Of a stretch of 64,000 nucleotides of DNA, positions 8,703 to 17,606 are shown in pieces (position 1 is the stretch's first letter; each line of letters begins with the position of its first letter). This DNA is from Marinimicrobium agarilyticum DSM 16975 (lineage in GTDB: Bacteria > Pseudomonadota > Gammaproteobacteria > Pseudomonadales > Cellvibrionaceae). The stretch spans positions 211,001-275,000 of the forward strand of contig NZ_AUHU01000007.1 of assembly GCF_000423345.1 (NCBI RefSeq). The letters run 5' to 3'. Position numbers and translations under genes: made by a program. Under the pieces are notes generated by a model that was not told the DNA's origin, ran no database searches, and saw only the letters and a list, made by a program, of their open reading frames with translations.

Positions 8703-9905
8703 TTACTGCCAAGTGTAACCCAGAGGGTTCGCCAAGGTCCCCTCGGGTTCAAACCGATTGCCGGAAAGGCTGATCCGGTCACTCTGTCTCGACGGCACCA
8801 ATTGGCGGTCTCGCTCGAGAGTATCGAGCAGTTGCGACCGATCGCCTTCGGCAATCAATCGCAGAGTCAAAACGCCGGGGCGCAGGGTGACCAGTTCGGC
8901 ACGGCGAACCATGGCCAGCTCTTCCAGATAACGCTCCACCGCCTTGTAATCTCCAAAGCCATCCACGCCGCCGACCTGGAGTACTACCGCTCCGGGGCCT
9001 TCTTCGCGAGGCACGATCGCGTATAGCCCGGCAAAATGGTTCGCGGTCTCATCAATCGCCTGAGACAGCAGCGCCTCGACGGAGTCGGCCCGCACGTAAA
9101 ACGTGGGATTGCCGAGAGGATGGTACAACTGCCAATCCGACCGCCATTGCCCGCCGGAGGTCTCGCTGTACCGGCCTACCAGAATCGCCTCGGCATCGTA
9201 GCGCTGCGACGCTTTGCGGATAGCCGATTCATCCAACTCCCAGAGCTGCCGTGCCGGCAGGGCCAGACGGTCCTCCAGATCATCCAGCGGTAGCACGAGC
9301 GGCAGCCCTCGAACACGCGCCCTGGCGCGCAGTTGCTCGCGCCGTTCGGCGTCGGACACCCGGCTGAGCTCGCCCCGCTCCCGCGCAACCATCCAGACCA
9401 GCACCCCCGGGCGGTTCGCCGGCCAGAATGACAGACTGGCCGAGCGCAGCAACCGCTCCAGCTCAACCGAGGAGAATTTCATCACCAGGCGGCTGGCGGG
9501 ACGAGACTCACCGTCGACCTCGATGGTCTCACCCGTGGAGACGTAGTTGAACTCGTAAATGAAATCCTCCGCCCGGGTCAGCGCTTCCTGCACCTGTTGA
9601 TGCTCCCGGGCCTGGGGGTCGCCGGTCACCCTGACCACCAGGTCGGCCAACCCCTCGCGCGCGGCGCGCTGGCGCTCTGCGCCCGACTGGGAGGTGACCA
9701 GCACCTCCGCCGTGTACAAATCCACCACCTGTTCGGCGCGGACCGCGGTGGCCAGGACCACCCCCGCCAGAATCACGCCGAGGGACCGGACACTTGCCGT
9801 TGCTACTGCCAATGCTCGCCTCAAGGTATTGCCTCTGTCGTTGTTCGCAAACGTTGTTCGCTGATTCGCACCCGCTGACCCAAGGTGGCGGCGAAAAAGC
9901 CGCAT
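8703..9905 (-). CDS. DUF2066 domain protein, probable exported protein
   Basis: Protein of unknown function, conserved next to hda and divergent from purM in many gammaproteobacteria. With the ATG at 9903-9905 it has 400 residues, but no good ribosome site precedes that codon. A TTG at 9822-9824 has AGAGG 8 nt upstream and would give a clean signal peptide (LRRALAVATASVRSLGVILA...ATAVRA), so the true start may be there. The upstream frame to 10067 would overlap the purM start and is not used. Visible segments include VDLYTAEVLVTSQSGAERQRA after the signal and AVERYLEELAMVRRAELV in the C-terminal half. The C-terminus lies 26 nt upstream of hda, so the two are likely co-transcribed. Confidence 0.8.
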   Translation of the reverse strand: MRLFRRHLGSAGANQRTTFANNDRGNTLRRALAVATASVRSLGVILAGVVLATAVRAEQVVDLYTAEVLVTSQSGAERQRAAREGLADLVVRVTGDPQAREHQQVQEALTRAEDFIYEFNYVSTGETIEVDGESRPASRLVMKFSSVELERLLRSASLSFWPANRPGVLVWMVARERGELSRVSDAERREQLRARARVRGLPLVLPLDDLEDRLALPARQLWELDESAIRKASQRYDAEAILVGRYSETSGGQWRSDWQLYHPLGNPTFYVRADSVEALLSQAIDETANHFAGLYAIVPREEGPGAVVLQVGGVDGFGDYKAVERYLEELAMVRRAELVTLRPGVLTLRLIAEGDRSQLLDTLERDRQLVPSRQSDRISLSGNRFEPEGTLANPLGYTWQ

Positions 9906-9981
9906 TGTAGCAGGCTGTGGAATTGGCGAAAGGTTCCCGCTCACCCCGAAACAGGGACTCGCTCGCATTTCGACCATAAAC

Positions 9982-9990
9982 TGATAGAAT
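9982..9990 (+). promoter_or_regulatory. Extended -10 element upstream of purM
   Basis: TGATAGAAT at 9982-9990 matches an extended -10 (TGn followed by TAGAAT) about 75 nt before the purM ATG. No convincing -35 lies 17 nt upstream, which is tolerated with an extended -10. It would also explain why the DUF2066 gene cannot start as far upstream as 10067. Confidence 0.45.
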
Positions 9991-10065
9991 ACGCGGCCAT
10001 CGAATTCACTCAATCCCGTCCAGAGCGGCAGCCCGCTGCCGTCATTCCGAGAGCACAGCCCATTC

Positions 10066-11124
10066 ATGACTGAAAAACACCCGCAACCGTCTCTGAGTTA
10101 CAAAGATGCCGGCGTCGATATCGACGCGGGGGAAGCCCTGGTCGACCGTATCAAAGGCGTGGCCAAACGGACCAGCCGCCCCGAAGTCCTCGGTGGACTG
10201 GGCGGCTTCGGCGCTCTGTGCGAGCTGCCCAAGGGCTACCGCGAGCCGGTGCTGGTTTCCGGTACCGACGGCGTAGGCACCAAGCTACGCCTGGCCATGA
10301 ACCTCAAACGTCACGACACCATCGGCATCGACCTGGTGGCCATGTGTGTCAACGACCTGGTCGTGGCGGGCGCCGAGCCTCTGTTTTTCCTGGACTACTA
10401 TGCCACCGGCAAACTCAACGTGGATGTCGCGGCGGACGTGGTCACCGGCATCGGCACCGGTTGCGAGCAGGCCGGCTGCGCCCTCGTTGGCGGAGAAACT
10501 GCCGAAATGCCCGGCATGTATGAGGGTGAGGATTACGACCTGGCCGGTTTCTGTGTCGGCGTGGTGGAAAAGTCCGAAATCATTGACGGCAAGAAAGTCG
10601 CCGCCGGCGACCGATTGATCGCTCTGGCTTCCAGCGGGCCGCACTCCAACGGCTATTCGCTGATTCGCAAAATCATCGACGTCAGCGACGCCAACCTGGA
10701 CCAGGACTGCGACGGCCAGCCCCTGAGCGATGCTTTGATGGCTCCCACCCGAATTTACGTCAAACCGCTGCTGGAACTGATCCGCTCGGTGGAGGTGCAC
10801 GCGCTTTCGCATATTACCGGCGGCGGCCTGCTGGAAAACATTCCCCGCGTACTGCCGGAACAGTGCAAGGCGGTCATTGATACTCAAAGCTGGAAGATGC
10901 CCGCCGTCTTCGGCTGGCTGCAACAGGCCGGGGGCGTCGCTTCCCGGGAAATGTACCGCACCTTCAACTGCGGTGTGGGCATGGTGATTGCGGTGCCCGC
11001 CGAGCGCGAGGCCGACGCTCTGGAACTGCTGCAGCGGGCTGGCGAGCAGGCCTTCACCATCGGCCACATTGCCGCGAGAGAGGGCGATGAGGAACAGGTC
11101 GAGCTGCAGGGGGTGAGGGCTTGA
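10066..11124 (+). CDS. purM: Phosphoribosylformylglycinamidine cyclo-ligase (AIR synthetase)
   Basis: Fifth step of purine synthesis: ATP-dependent ring closure of FGAM to AIR in the cytosol. The 352 residues match the family length. The N-terminus ([20 protein letters not shown]) is diagnostic, followed by [12 protein letters not shown] in the ATP-binding half, [30 protein letters not shown] and [32 protein letters not shown] lies in the C-terminal half. It overlaps purN by 4 nt (TTGA), indicating translational coupling. Confidence 0.98.
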   Translation: MTEKHPQPSLSYKDAGVDIDAGEALVDRIKGVAKRTSRPEVLGGLGGFGALCELPKGYREPVLVSGTDGVGTKLRLAMNLKRHDTIGIDLVAMCVNDLVVAGAEPLFFLDYYATGKLNVDVAADVVTGIGTGCEQAGCALVGGETAEMPGMYEGEDYDLAGFCVGVVEKSEIIDGKKVAAGDRLIALASSGPHSNGYSLIRKIIDVSDANLDQDCDGQPLSDALMAPTRIYVKPLLELIRSVEVHALSHITGGGLLENIPRVLPEQCKAVIDTQSWKMPAVFGWLQQAGGVASREMYRTFNCGVGMVIAVPAEREADALELLQRAGEQAFTIGHIAAREGDEEQVELQGVRA

Positions 11125-11786
11125 GTCCGACCCACCCACTGCGAGTTGTCGTTCTGATCAGTGGCAGCGGCTCCAACCTCCAGGCGCTGATTGACGGCCA
11201 GAAACGAGGCGAACTCCCGATTGAGATCGTGGCCGTGATCAGCAACCGGGCTGCTGTACGCGGGCTCTTGCGAGCCGAGCACGCGGGCATCCCCGCCCTG
11301 GTCCTGGACCACACCCGATACGAGTCGCGGGAGGATTTCGACAAGGCGCTTCAGGCACAAATCGACGAATTCCGCCCGGAATTGGTGGTACTCGCTGGCT
11401 TTATGCGGATTCTGACCAGCGATTTTGCCAGCCACTACGAAGGGAGAATGCTCAACATCCACCCTTCGCTGCTGCCAAAATACCAAGGATTGCACACCCA
11501 TCAACGGGCACTGGAGGCGGGCGAAACCGAACATGGTGTCACCGTGCACTTCGTGACACCCGAGCTCGACGGCGGGCCCCCGGTGATTCAGGCGCGCGTC
11601 CCTGTGCTTGAAAACGATGACGCCGAAACCCTGGCCGCCCGCGTCCAGCAGCAGGAACACGTCATTTATCCCTTGGCGGTCGAGTGGTTTGCCCGCGGTC
11701 GCCTGCGAATGAAATCGGGAAAAGCCTTACTGGATAACGAACCTTTAGGGCCTCAAGGGTATCTAACAGGTACCGCTCAGCCCTGA
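11121..11786 (+). CDS. purN: Phosphoribosylglycinamide formyltransferase
   Basis: Transfers a formyl group from 10-formyl-THF to GAR, the third step of purine synthesis. The start is TTG at 11121, overlapping the purM stop (TTGA) and preceded by the G-rich GGGGGTGAGGG; no later start would keep the nucleotide-binding motif [17 protein letters not shown] at the N-terminus. The protein has 221 residues. The catalytic His-containing segment is [20 protein letters not shown], and [16 protein letters not shown] holds the catalytic Asp region. It forms an operon with purM and probably with the DUF3108 gene 23 nt downstream. Confidence 0.96.
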   Translation: MSPTHPLRVVVLISGSGSNLQALIDGQKRGELPIEIVAVISNRAAVRGLLRAEHAGIPALVLDHTRYESREDFDKALQAQIDEFRPELVVLAGFMRILTSDFASHYEGRMLNIHPSLLPKYQGLHTHQRALEAGETEHGVTVHFVTPELDGGPPVIQARVPVLENDDAETLAARVQQQEHVIYPLAVEWFARGRLRMKSGKALLDNEPLGPQGYLTGTAQP

Positions 11787-11809
11787 TTTCGATGCCAAGG
11801 AGCCGTTTT

Positions 11810-12523
11810 ATGCCCCTGAAATACCTTTTGACCAGTGCCGCTCTCGCCCTGAGCGTCGCGTTCGCTCCGGCCCTGAAGGCGGAGATGCCCCACACCTTCA
11901 AGAACGAATACTCCACCCGTATTTTCGGCATCAAAGTGACCGTGACCCACGAGCTTTCCGATCTGAAAAAGGGCGGGCAGCAGCTGCGATTCGAGGCCGA
12001 CTCCTGGATTGGCAACATCGAGGAAATTTCCCGATTTCGCTGGAAGGACGGCGTGGTGCTGCCCCAGAAGTACTTCTACAAACGCCGGGGTCTGGGCCGC
12101 GATCGGGATGCCGAGCTGACCTTCAACTGGGACACCCAGAGGGTCATCAATGACGTTCAAGGCAAGAGCTGGAGCATGGACATTCACGAAAACGTACAGG
12201 ACAAGCTGAGCTACCAGATCCAGCTTCAGAAAGACATGATTGCCGGCAAGGAGAATCTCGTGTACCCCATCGCCGACGGTGGGGAAATGAAGGTTTACCG
12301 ATTTGAAATAGTCGCCGAAGAGCGGTTGAATACACCGCTGGGGCCGGTCGATACCGTCAAGGTCAAACGCAGCCGGGACGACGACGACCGGGCGACTTAC
12401 GCCTGGCTGGCCCCCAAGTGGGACTACCTGCTGGTGCGTCTGGAGCAACGAGAGGACGGCGACTCTCACACCATCAATATTGATAAGGCGCAGATCAACG
12501 GGGAAACTATTGAGGCGTTTTGA
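11810..12523 (+). CDS. DUF3108 domain exported protein
   Basis: Periplasmic protein of unknown function, commonly found directly after purN in pseudomonads and relatives. The start chosen is the ATG at 11810, five nt after AAGGAGCC (11797-11804); an upstream in-frame ATG at 11792 overlaps that ribosome site. The protein has 237 residues with a signal peptide (MPLKYLLTSAALALSVAFAP, cleavage likely after LKA). The mature part is beta-rich and starts EMPHTFKNEYSTRIFGIKV; charged strands and a conserved-looking LNTPLGPVDTVKVKRSRDDD follow. It lies 23 nt after purN on the same strand. No enzymatic motif is visible, and I assign no function. Confidence 0.85.
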   Translation: MPLKYLLTSAALALSVAFAPALKAEMPHTFKNEYSTRIFGIKVTVTHELSDLKKGGQQLRFEADSWIGNIEEISRFRWKDGVVLPQKYFYKRRGLGRDRDAELTFNWDTQRVINDVQGKSWSMDIHENVQDKLSYQIQLQKDMIAGKENLVYPIADGGEMKVYRFEIVAEERLNTPLGPVDTVKVKRSRDDDDRATYAWLAPKWDYLLVRLEQREDGDSHTINIDKAQINGETIEAF

Positions 12524-12628
12524 GAGCCGATTCAAGGTGACATTGGGACCAAAAGGTTGTAATTCCATGCCATTGCCCCCACCCACCTAAAACGACTTTA
12601 CATTCACCCAAAACCAATAGGTTATTTT

Positions 12629-13114
12629 ATGAGCATTTCTAACAACAGCGTCGTCAGCTTTCACTACACTCTGACTGACAGCGACGGCAAACAGCTGGAC
12701 CAGTCCACCGACGAGCGTGGTCCGCTGACCTACCTGCACGGCGCTGGCAACATCATCCCCGGCCTTGAGAAGCAGTTGGAAGGCAAAGCGGTGGGTGACA
12801 AGCTGACCGCCGAGGTCCCCGCTGCCGAAGCCTATGGTGAGCGCAGCGACAACCTGATCCAGGAGCTGCCCGCCAATATGTTCACCGGCGTGGAGAAGGT
12901 AGAAGAAGGGATGGAATTTCAGGCGCAAACCGAACAAGGCACCCAGATTGTGCGGGTTGCCAAGGTGGACGGCGATACCGTCACCATCGACGCCAACCAC
13001 CCGCTCGCGGGTGTGGACCTGAACTTTGACGTGGAAGTCACCGAGGTGCGCGACGCCACCGAGGAAGAGGTCTCCCACGGCCATGTACACGGTCCCGAAG
13101 GCCACGAGCACTAA
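12629..13114 (+). CDS. slyD: FKBP-type peptidyl-prolyl isomerase, SlyD class
   Basis: Proline isomerase and chaperone of the cytosol; in enterobacteria SlyD also binds Ni2+ for hydrogenase maturation. The 161 residues begin with the FKBP half-domain (VVSFHYTLTDSDGKQLDQS). YLHGAGNIIPGLEKQLEGK and AYGERSDNLIQELP precede the inserted flap domain, and the closing strand is DLNFDVEVTEVRDATEEE. The C-terminal tail is short but His-rich (HGHVHGPEGHEH), so metal binding is likely though weaker than in E. coli SlyD. It is a single gene with a strong terminator at 13151-13190. Confidence 0.93.
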   Translation: MSISNNSVVSFHYTLTDSDGKQLDQSTDERGPLTYLHGAGNIIPGLEKQLEGKAVGDKLTAEVPAAEAYGERSDNLIQELPANMFTGVEKVEEGMEFQAQTEQGTQIVRVAKVDGDTVTIDANHPLAGVDLNFDVEVTEVRDATEEEVSHGHVHGPEGHEH

Positions 13115-13150
13115 GTAATGCGCTGCACGGGTACCTTGTGAGGTGCCTGG

Positions 13151-13190
13151 AAAAAAGCCCCGATTCGTCGCACGAATCGGGGCTTTTTTT
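13151..13190 (+). terminator. Strong terminator after slyD (bidirectional)
   Basis: A 13-bp perfect stem (AGCCCCGATTCGT with ACGAATCGGGGCT, 13156-13184) around a 3-base loop carries seven T on the right and six A on the left. It can therefore end slyD and the convergent carboxypeptidase gene, which stops at 13232. Confidence 0.93.
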
Positions 13191-13231
13191 GTGGGTGGTA
13201 ACCAAAGGGCCAGGGACCTGTTAACCGACCA

Positions 13232-14347
13232 CTAAACGACTTTGATATGCCAGGGCTCGAATCGGACCCCGTAGTGATTGTCTTTGGTGTACCGAATCTG
13301 GACATACCCGAGGTCCTGCATCCGCTTGAACTCATCGGTCTCAGCGAATTTATCGGTGAAATTCGAGTAACCCCAGCCAACGCGCCCCACATCGAAATCG
13401 CCCACACCGTGGTAACTGTGCCCGGGCGGCGCCAATGAACGGGAGGCTTTCGACAAGTTGTAATGGGCCTCCAGGCACTTGGCGACAAACAGATGCATCT
13501 GTTTGACGTTTCCACGGATACCGGAGGTGAGAATCACCGTGTCTCCGATATCCTTACGCAGCTTGTCGTAGTAGGCCGAGGAATCACCCCGCAACAGGAA
13601 ATGCCCCGAATAGGGAACCTTGACCGCCTCCTGCTCGGGAATCTTTGCGGTCAGCTCCTTGGTCACCTTTTCACCATAGAAACCGTACTTTTCCGCTTCG
13701 GTAAAGAACAGTTTTTCAATCATGTCGAGCTCAGCCAGGGTGAACTCGCCAATCTGGGGATAGCGCTTGCCGTATTTGAACAGCTCATCGAACGCCAGAA
13801 GATTGTAGTTGCCATGCCCGACCAGACGCTCGGCGCGCTGAAACCGAAGGTGCAGTGAATGCAACGTCGGGCGCTCAGCTTCCGGCAAGAAAATGTCGTC
13901 GATGAAGTCGCCATTGAAATTGCGCACTTTCTCCAGCAGCAGTTGCCGCTGATCTCCGCCCACCGGCTCTTCTGGCAACACCTCTCCCGGCTTGGCGGCG
14001 GGTTCGGACGCCGGAACGTTCTGAGCCAACTGGGGAGCAGGCACCACGGGCGGTTGCCCCGCCAACTCTTCGGCGAGCTCATCAAGGCTGGGAAGCTCCG
14101 TGGCGTCAGCGACCTTCGCCCGCAGTGCGGATGTCTCGCTCCCGGGCTCGGGGCGGAGTAGCGCCGCCACTTCCTGCTTCTCCCGCTCGCCAATCGCAAA
14201 GGGATCGTCGTCCATCATGTAGTAGCCGCTTTCAGACCACAAATCCCGCGATTTGGCGCCGTTCTGAGCCATTTGCCAAAGATAGGCGTTGCCCGCGGTG
14301 AAGCCCACACCGGACATAAAACCGACGAGTAAGTCTCTGCGTTTCAC
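13232..14347 (-). CDS. M15-family D-Ala-D-Ala carboxypeptidase (VanY type), exported
   Basis: Predicted Zn2+ carboxypeptidase trimming the terminal D-Ala of peptidoglycan stem peptides. The GTG start at 14345-14347 has GAGGA just upstream. The 371 residues begin MKRRDLLVGFMSGVGFTAG, a Tat-like or ordinary signal/anchor. A Pro/Glu-rich linker spans about residues 60-130 and a helical region about 140-235. The C-terminal M15B domain carries LTSGIRGNVKQMHLF, the zinc ligands in SYHGVGDFDVG (His and Asp) and the final zinc His in EPWHIKVV. All metal ligands are present. It is convergent with slyD; upstream lies a 650-bp gene-poor gap. Confidence 0.9.
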   Translation of the reverse strand: MKRRDLLVGFMSGVGFTAGNAYLWQMAQNGAKSRDLWSESGYYMMDDDPFAIGEREKQEVAALLRPEPGSETSALRAKVADATELPSLDELAEELAGQPPVVPAPQLAQNVPASEPAAKPGEVLPEEPVGGDQRQLLLEKVRNFNGDFIDDIFLPEAERPTLHSLHLRFQRAERLVGHGNYNLLAFDELFKYGKRYPQIGEFTLAELDMIEKLFFTEAEKYGFYGEKVTKELTAKIPEQEAVKVPYSGHFLLRGDSSAYYDKLRKDIGDTVILTSGIRGNVKQMHLFVAKCLEAHYNLSKASRSLAPPGHSYHGVGDFDVGRVGWGYSNFTDKFAETDEFKRMQDLGYVQIRYTKDNHYGVRFEPWHIKVV

Positions 14348-14998
14348 CGTTCCTCTCTTTTTGCTCGTTAATTTCAGTCTGACGCACCGTCGACATCCGA
14401 CGGAAAAGTGTGTAGAGCTGTTGTTCTACTTGTTTCGAACGCTTGCGAAAACCACCCCAAGAGCTTCGAATTAGCCTTAAACTCACGACCTGAACCCAAA
14501 AGACCGCTCTTTAACTATAGCGGATTAGGGCGCATTTTTCAGTGTCTGCTTATATCAATTATTCTGGTTATCGCCCTTTTCTATAAAGAAGCGTGTTTAC
14601 TTCACAAAATGACGGCCGTTTCGAAAGAAACTTTAGACGCGATCCCGGGTTATCAGGTCTAAAAGGATAGATCGTCTTTTCATATCAGAAGATTCTGACT
14701 AAAAAACCAGCCTATTAAAAGCCGAGAAAGCGAGCTTTTAATCGCGTCAAGTGTTAACCATTCTTCCAGCATATTCGTTCCAGGCATCAGGAGTATCCCA
14801 GAGGCATTGACTGGCCTCAAACCCCGCATTCCTCACTGCTATACTTTGCCTAAAGTCGTCACGCTGTCAGCCACAACCCAGCGCATCCCCTCGGCACCGA
14901 GATAGTAGACACGGGAACGATGCCCGCGACGTCGTTGCCCCTCGTACCGAGGGACGTGATTACGCATTGGATCAAAACTTGACCAAAAGGTGACTTGC
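14348..14998. other. Gene-poor, AT-richer intergenic region with one hairpin
   Basis: About 650 bp between the divergent carboxypeptidase gene and the membrane-protein gene at 14999. Base composition is visibly richer in A+T than in the flanking genes. It contains a perfect 9-bp inverted repeat (ATTAAAAGC at 14714-14722 and GCTTTTAAT at 14734-14742) without a T-run, and an extended -10 box near 14840. An 84-codon frame at 14408 with one hydrophobic stretch uses a GTG start without a ribosome site and is not called. I see no tRNA or known RNA here. Confidence 0.6.
14837..14845 (+). promoter_or_regulatory. Extended -10 promoter element upstream of the two-helix membrane protein
   Basis: TGCTATACT at 14837-14845 is a complete extended -10 (TGn plus TATACT, five of six consensus bases). 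It lies about 150 nt before the ATG at 14999. The -35 region has no good match at 17 nt, so recognition would rest on the extended -10. Confidence 0.45.
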
Positions 14999-15553
14999 AT
15001 GAGACGCCACTTCTACCTTAGCGACGACCTGGACGAGCTGGAACGGTTGGAAAACGACCTTGAAAGCCAGGGCATCGAGCGACCACAAATCCACATTCTC
15101 AGCAATAATGATGCGGGGCTGGAATCTCATCACCTGCATCAAGTTGAATCACTATTGCGCAAAGATGTCGTGCGCTCCGGCATCATTGGGTTTCTGGTAG
15201 GGCTGGTAGCGGCCGCCATTCCGATTGTCGTGGCCTACCTGATCGGCATCGGCGAGGGCTACCTCTGGATTCCCGTCGTTTTCCTCTCCCTCATTCTGCT
15301 CGGGTTTTGCACCTGGGAAGGTGGCTTGATCGGTATACAGCGCCCACATCACCAATATGAGCAGTTTGAGCAGGCACTCAGTTCCGGACGCCACCTGCTC
15401 ATTGTCGATGTCAAACCCAGCGAGGAGCGGCGAGTGCAGGAGATCATTGCCAAGCACCCACGGTGCGAGCATATGGGCAACGGCCAATCGGTGCCCGACT
15501 GGCTGGTCGGGATGCAGAAGCAGTGGGACAAGTTTATCCGATGGGCGCCCTAA
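14999..15553 (+). CDS. Conserved two-helix membrane protein of unknown function
   Basis: The start chosen is the ATG at 14999, 7 nt after AAGGTG; the product has 184 residues. An N-terminal soluble part (about 1-60, RRHFYLSDDLDELERLENDL) rich in acidic residues and His resembles a small alpha/beta domain predicted to sense or bind. Two tight membrane helices follow (about 62-83, GIIGFLVGLVAAAIPIVVAY, and 90-108, WIPVVFLSLILLGFCTW), then a C-terminal cytosolic region with HHQYEQFEQAL and ERRVQEIIAKHP. The helical hairpin between two soluble parts is what can be stated. Related proteins are annotated inconsistently in databases, including as magnesium-transport-like, and I assign no function. 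Confidence 0.82.
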   Translation: MRRHFYLSDDLDELERLENDLESQGIERPQIHILSNNDAGLESHHLHQVESLLRKDVVRSGIIGFLVGLVAAAIPIVVAYLIGIGEGYLWIPVVFLSLILLGFCTWEGGLIGIQRPHHQYEQFEQALSSGRHLLIVDVKPSEERRVQEIIAKHPRCEHMGNGQSVPDWLVGMQKQWDKFIRWAP

Positions 15554-15650
15554 TCCCCCCTCGCTCGGCAGCGGGTTTACGACCTGAATGGAGCGGACAA
15601 AGGCGGCGCCGGGAACTGCGATGTGACGAAAAGGGGGTTACCCCGCACCA

Positions 15651-16220
15651 TCAGGCTTTGGGAAGCGTCACCCCGCGCTGGCCCTGGTACTTGCCGCCGC
15701 GGTCCTTATAGGAGGTATCACACATTTCGTCCGACTCAAAGAACAGCATCTGGGCAACGCCTTCATTGGCGTAAATTTTGGCCGGAAGCGGGGTGGTGTT
15801 GGAGAATTCCAGCGTGACATGCCCTTCCCACTCGGGTTCGAGCGGCGTGACATTCACGATAATACCGCAACGCGCGTAGGTGGACTTACCCAGGCAAACC
15901 GTCAGCACCTGGCGGGGGATGCGGAAATATTCCACGGTACGCGCCAGGGCAAAAGAGTTGGGGGGGATGATACAGACGTCGCTTTTGACATCCACGAAGC
16001 TGTTTTCATCGAAGTTTTTGGGATCAACCACGGATGAATAGACGTTAGTGAATATCTTGAACTCATCCGCACACCGCACATCGTAGCCGTAGCTGGAGGT
16101 TCCGTAGGAGATCAAGCGCTCACCCTGGGCGTCGTAACGCACCTGCTCCGGCTCGAAAGGCTCGATCATGCCTTCCTTCTCCACCATCCGGCGCATCCAC
16201 TTATCAGACTTGATACTCAT
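15651..16220 (-). CDS. dcd: dCTP deaminase
   Basis: Deaminates dCTP to dUTP, feeding dTMP synthesis. The start is the ATG at 16218-16220 with GGAG 5 nt upstream and the family N-terminus [19 protein letters not shown]; the frame extends to 16298 but has no ribosome site there. The 189 residues include [15 protein letters not shown], the catalytic region with [20 protein letters not shown] (Arg and Glu of the active site) and [10 protein letters not shown] near the end. It lies 70 nt downstream of mrp on the same strand, an arrangement shared with Pseudomonas. Confidence 0.96.
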   Translation of the reverse strand: MSIKSDKWMRRMVEKEGMIEPFEPEQVRYDAQGERLISYGTSSYGYDVRCADEFKIFTNVYSSVVDPKNFDENSFVDVKSDVCIIPPNSFALARTVEYFRIPRQVLTVCLGKSTYARCGIIVNVTPLEPEWEGHVTLEFSNTTPLPAKIYANEGVAQMLFFESDEMCDTSYKDRGGKYQGQRGVTLPKA

Positions 16221-16290
16221 GAGCTCTCCACAATCGGCCATGTCGGAAAAACGGGCCGAATCATAGCGTTTTTTGGGGGGAAATCCCACC

Positions 16291-17388
16291 TCAATCATCG
16301 GCTACGGCAATCACCGGTCCGCGGGCTTTGCCAAAGGTGCGCCAGAGGCCGGCCCCCAGTTGCCGGGCGATGGCCCGATAGCTTGCGGCGATCGCCGAGT
16401 CCGGCTCGGCCACCACTGTGGGCCTGCCACCATCGGTGGTTTCCCGGATGGACAGGTCGAGCGGCAGAGATCCCAGCAACGTCGTATCGTAGTCTTTGGC
16501 GATACGCTCGCCTCCGCCCGCACCGAAGACGTGCTCCTCATGGCCGCAGTTGGAACAAATGTGCACGGCCATATTCTCCACCACACCCAGCACCGGCACT
16601 TTGACCTTGCGAAACATCTCGATCCCTTTCTGGGCGTCCAGCAGGGCAATATCCTGGGGCGTGGTCACAATCACCGCGCCGGTAACCGGCACTTTCTGGG
16701 ACAGAGTCAGTTGAATGTCTCCAGTACCGGGGGGCATGTCGACGATCAGGTAGTCCACATCGTCCCAATGCGTCTGGGTCAGCAATTGCTGCAAGGCCCC
16801 ACTGACCATGGGCCCGCGCCAGACCATGGGGGTCTGTTCGGTGACCAGGTAGCCCATGGAGATGGACTGTATGCCGTGGGCTTCGATGGGCCGCATCATC
16901 TGTTTGCCATCAATTTCTAGGATTTCGGGCCGGCGCTCGCCGATGCCCAGCATTTGGGGCTGACTGGGGCCGTAGATGTCGGCATCCAGGATGCCCACGC
17001 GGGCACCTTCGGCCGCGAGGGCCAGGGCGAGGTTGACGGCGGTGGTGGATTTTCCCACCCCACCTTTGCCGGAGGCGATGGCGATGATGTTTTTCACGCC
17101 GGGAATCTGGCCACTGGTGTTGGCGCCACCGCAGGCGGGGATGTCCCAGTCGATATTGACGGCGACCGATTCGATGCCTTTTACGGCCGATGCGGCTTCG
17201 TTGACCGCTTGGGCCAGGGCTTCGGCGACGCCCTCGGCAGGGTAGCCCAGGGTGAGGGTGATTTCGGCCTCGGTTCCTTTAAGCTGAATCTCGGGCTCGA
17301 CGGCCAGTTCGTTCAACGTGAGCCCGGTTGTCGGCTCTTTAACCGATTTTAGGGCGTTTTTGAGGGTCGTTTCGGTTTTTTTGAACAT
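16291..17388 (-). CDS. mrp: Iron-sulfur cluster carrier protein Mrp/ApbC
   Basis: P-loop ATPase thought to carry and deliver Fe-S clusters in the cytosol. The 365 residues contain an N-terminal MIP18/DUF59-like domain (about 1-85), a linker, and the deviant Walker [14 protein letters not shown] at residues 108-119. Further motifs are [14 protein letters not shown] and [15 protein letters not shown], and the CxxC in [12 protein letters not shown], the cluster-bridging cysteines of the dimer. The start at 17386-17388 has no strong ribosome site but matches the family. It is divergent from metG across a 505-bp gap that holds the foldback elements; element 1 begins 45 bp upstream of this start. 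Confidence 0.95.
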   Translation of the reverse strand: MFKKTETTLKNALKSVKEPTTGLTLNELAVEPEIQLKGTEAEITLTLGYPAEGVAEALAQAVNEAASAVKGIESVAVNIDWDIPACGGANTSGQIPGVKNIIAIASGKGGVGKSTTAVNLALALAAEGARVGILDADIYGPSQPQMLGIGERRPEILEIDGKQMMRPIEAHGIQSISMGYLVTEQTPMVWRGPMVSGALQQLLTQTHWDDVDYLIVDMPPGTGDIQLTLSQKVPVTGAVIVTTPQDIALLDAQKGIEMFRKVKVPVLGVVENMAVHICSNCGHEEHVFGAGGGERIAKDYDTTLLGSLPLDLSIRETTDGGRPTVVAEPDSAIAASYRAIARQLGAGLWRTFGKARGPVIAVADD

Positions 17389-17432
17389 AATACGGGGGTC
17401 GTCTCTCGGGTTTGAGGGATATTGGATGGCCC

Positions 17433-17544
17433 GGTCCTGGAGAGGAACCCTTCACCAAAGACCCGCCGTGAATACATCCCTGTAGGCTTCTCATCGGCAT
17501 CCATGCCTCAGAGAGTCTTTGGTGAAGGGTTCCTCTCCAGGACC
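17433..17544 (+). repeat. Foldback element 1 (112 bp) with conserved core and palindromic arms
   Basis: A perfect 30-bp inverted repeat (17433-17462 with 17515-17544) encloses a 52-base interior. The outer 25 bp of each arm are specific to this copy; the inner 5 bp (AAGAC...GTCTT) and the interior are shared with element 2. The interior starts CCGCCGTGAA, then carries a 4-bp hairpin (TACA with TGTA, loop TCCC, 17473-17484). A 30-base constant part follows, with a second hairpin (GGCAT with ATGCC). It lies between mrp and metG. No ORF is plausible. Whether it acts as DNA or RNA is unknown. Confidence 0.9.
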
Positions 17545-17606
17545 TCAGTGCTATCGAATTACCCTTGGGAGACCGACATTTTCGCCAAAGGCCCCAGAGG
17601 CACTGA

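Noticed and set aside
9846..9855. PurR-like CGCAAACGTT upstream of purM
   Set aside because: Only half of the PurR palindrome matches, it lies about 210 bp upstream, inside or beside the DUF2066 start region, and PurR control of this type is not typical of pseudomonad relatives.
10285..11660. Two long minus-strand frames antisense to purM and purN
   Set aside because: purM and purN are certain; the antisense frames have no start signals or motifs.
14408..14662. 84-codon frame with one hydrophobic stretch
   Set aside because: GTG start without a ribosome site in an AT-richer gap; no similarity that I recognise.
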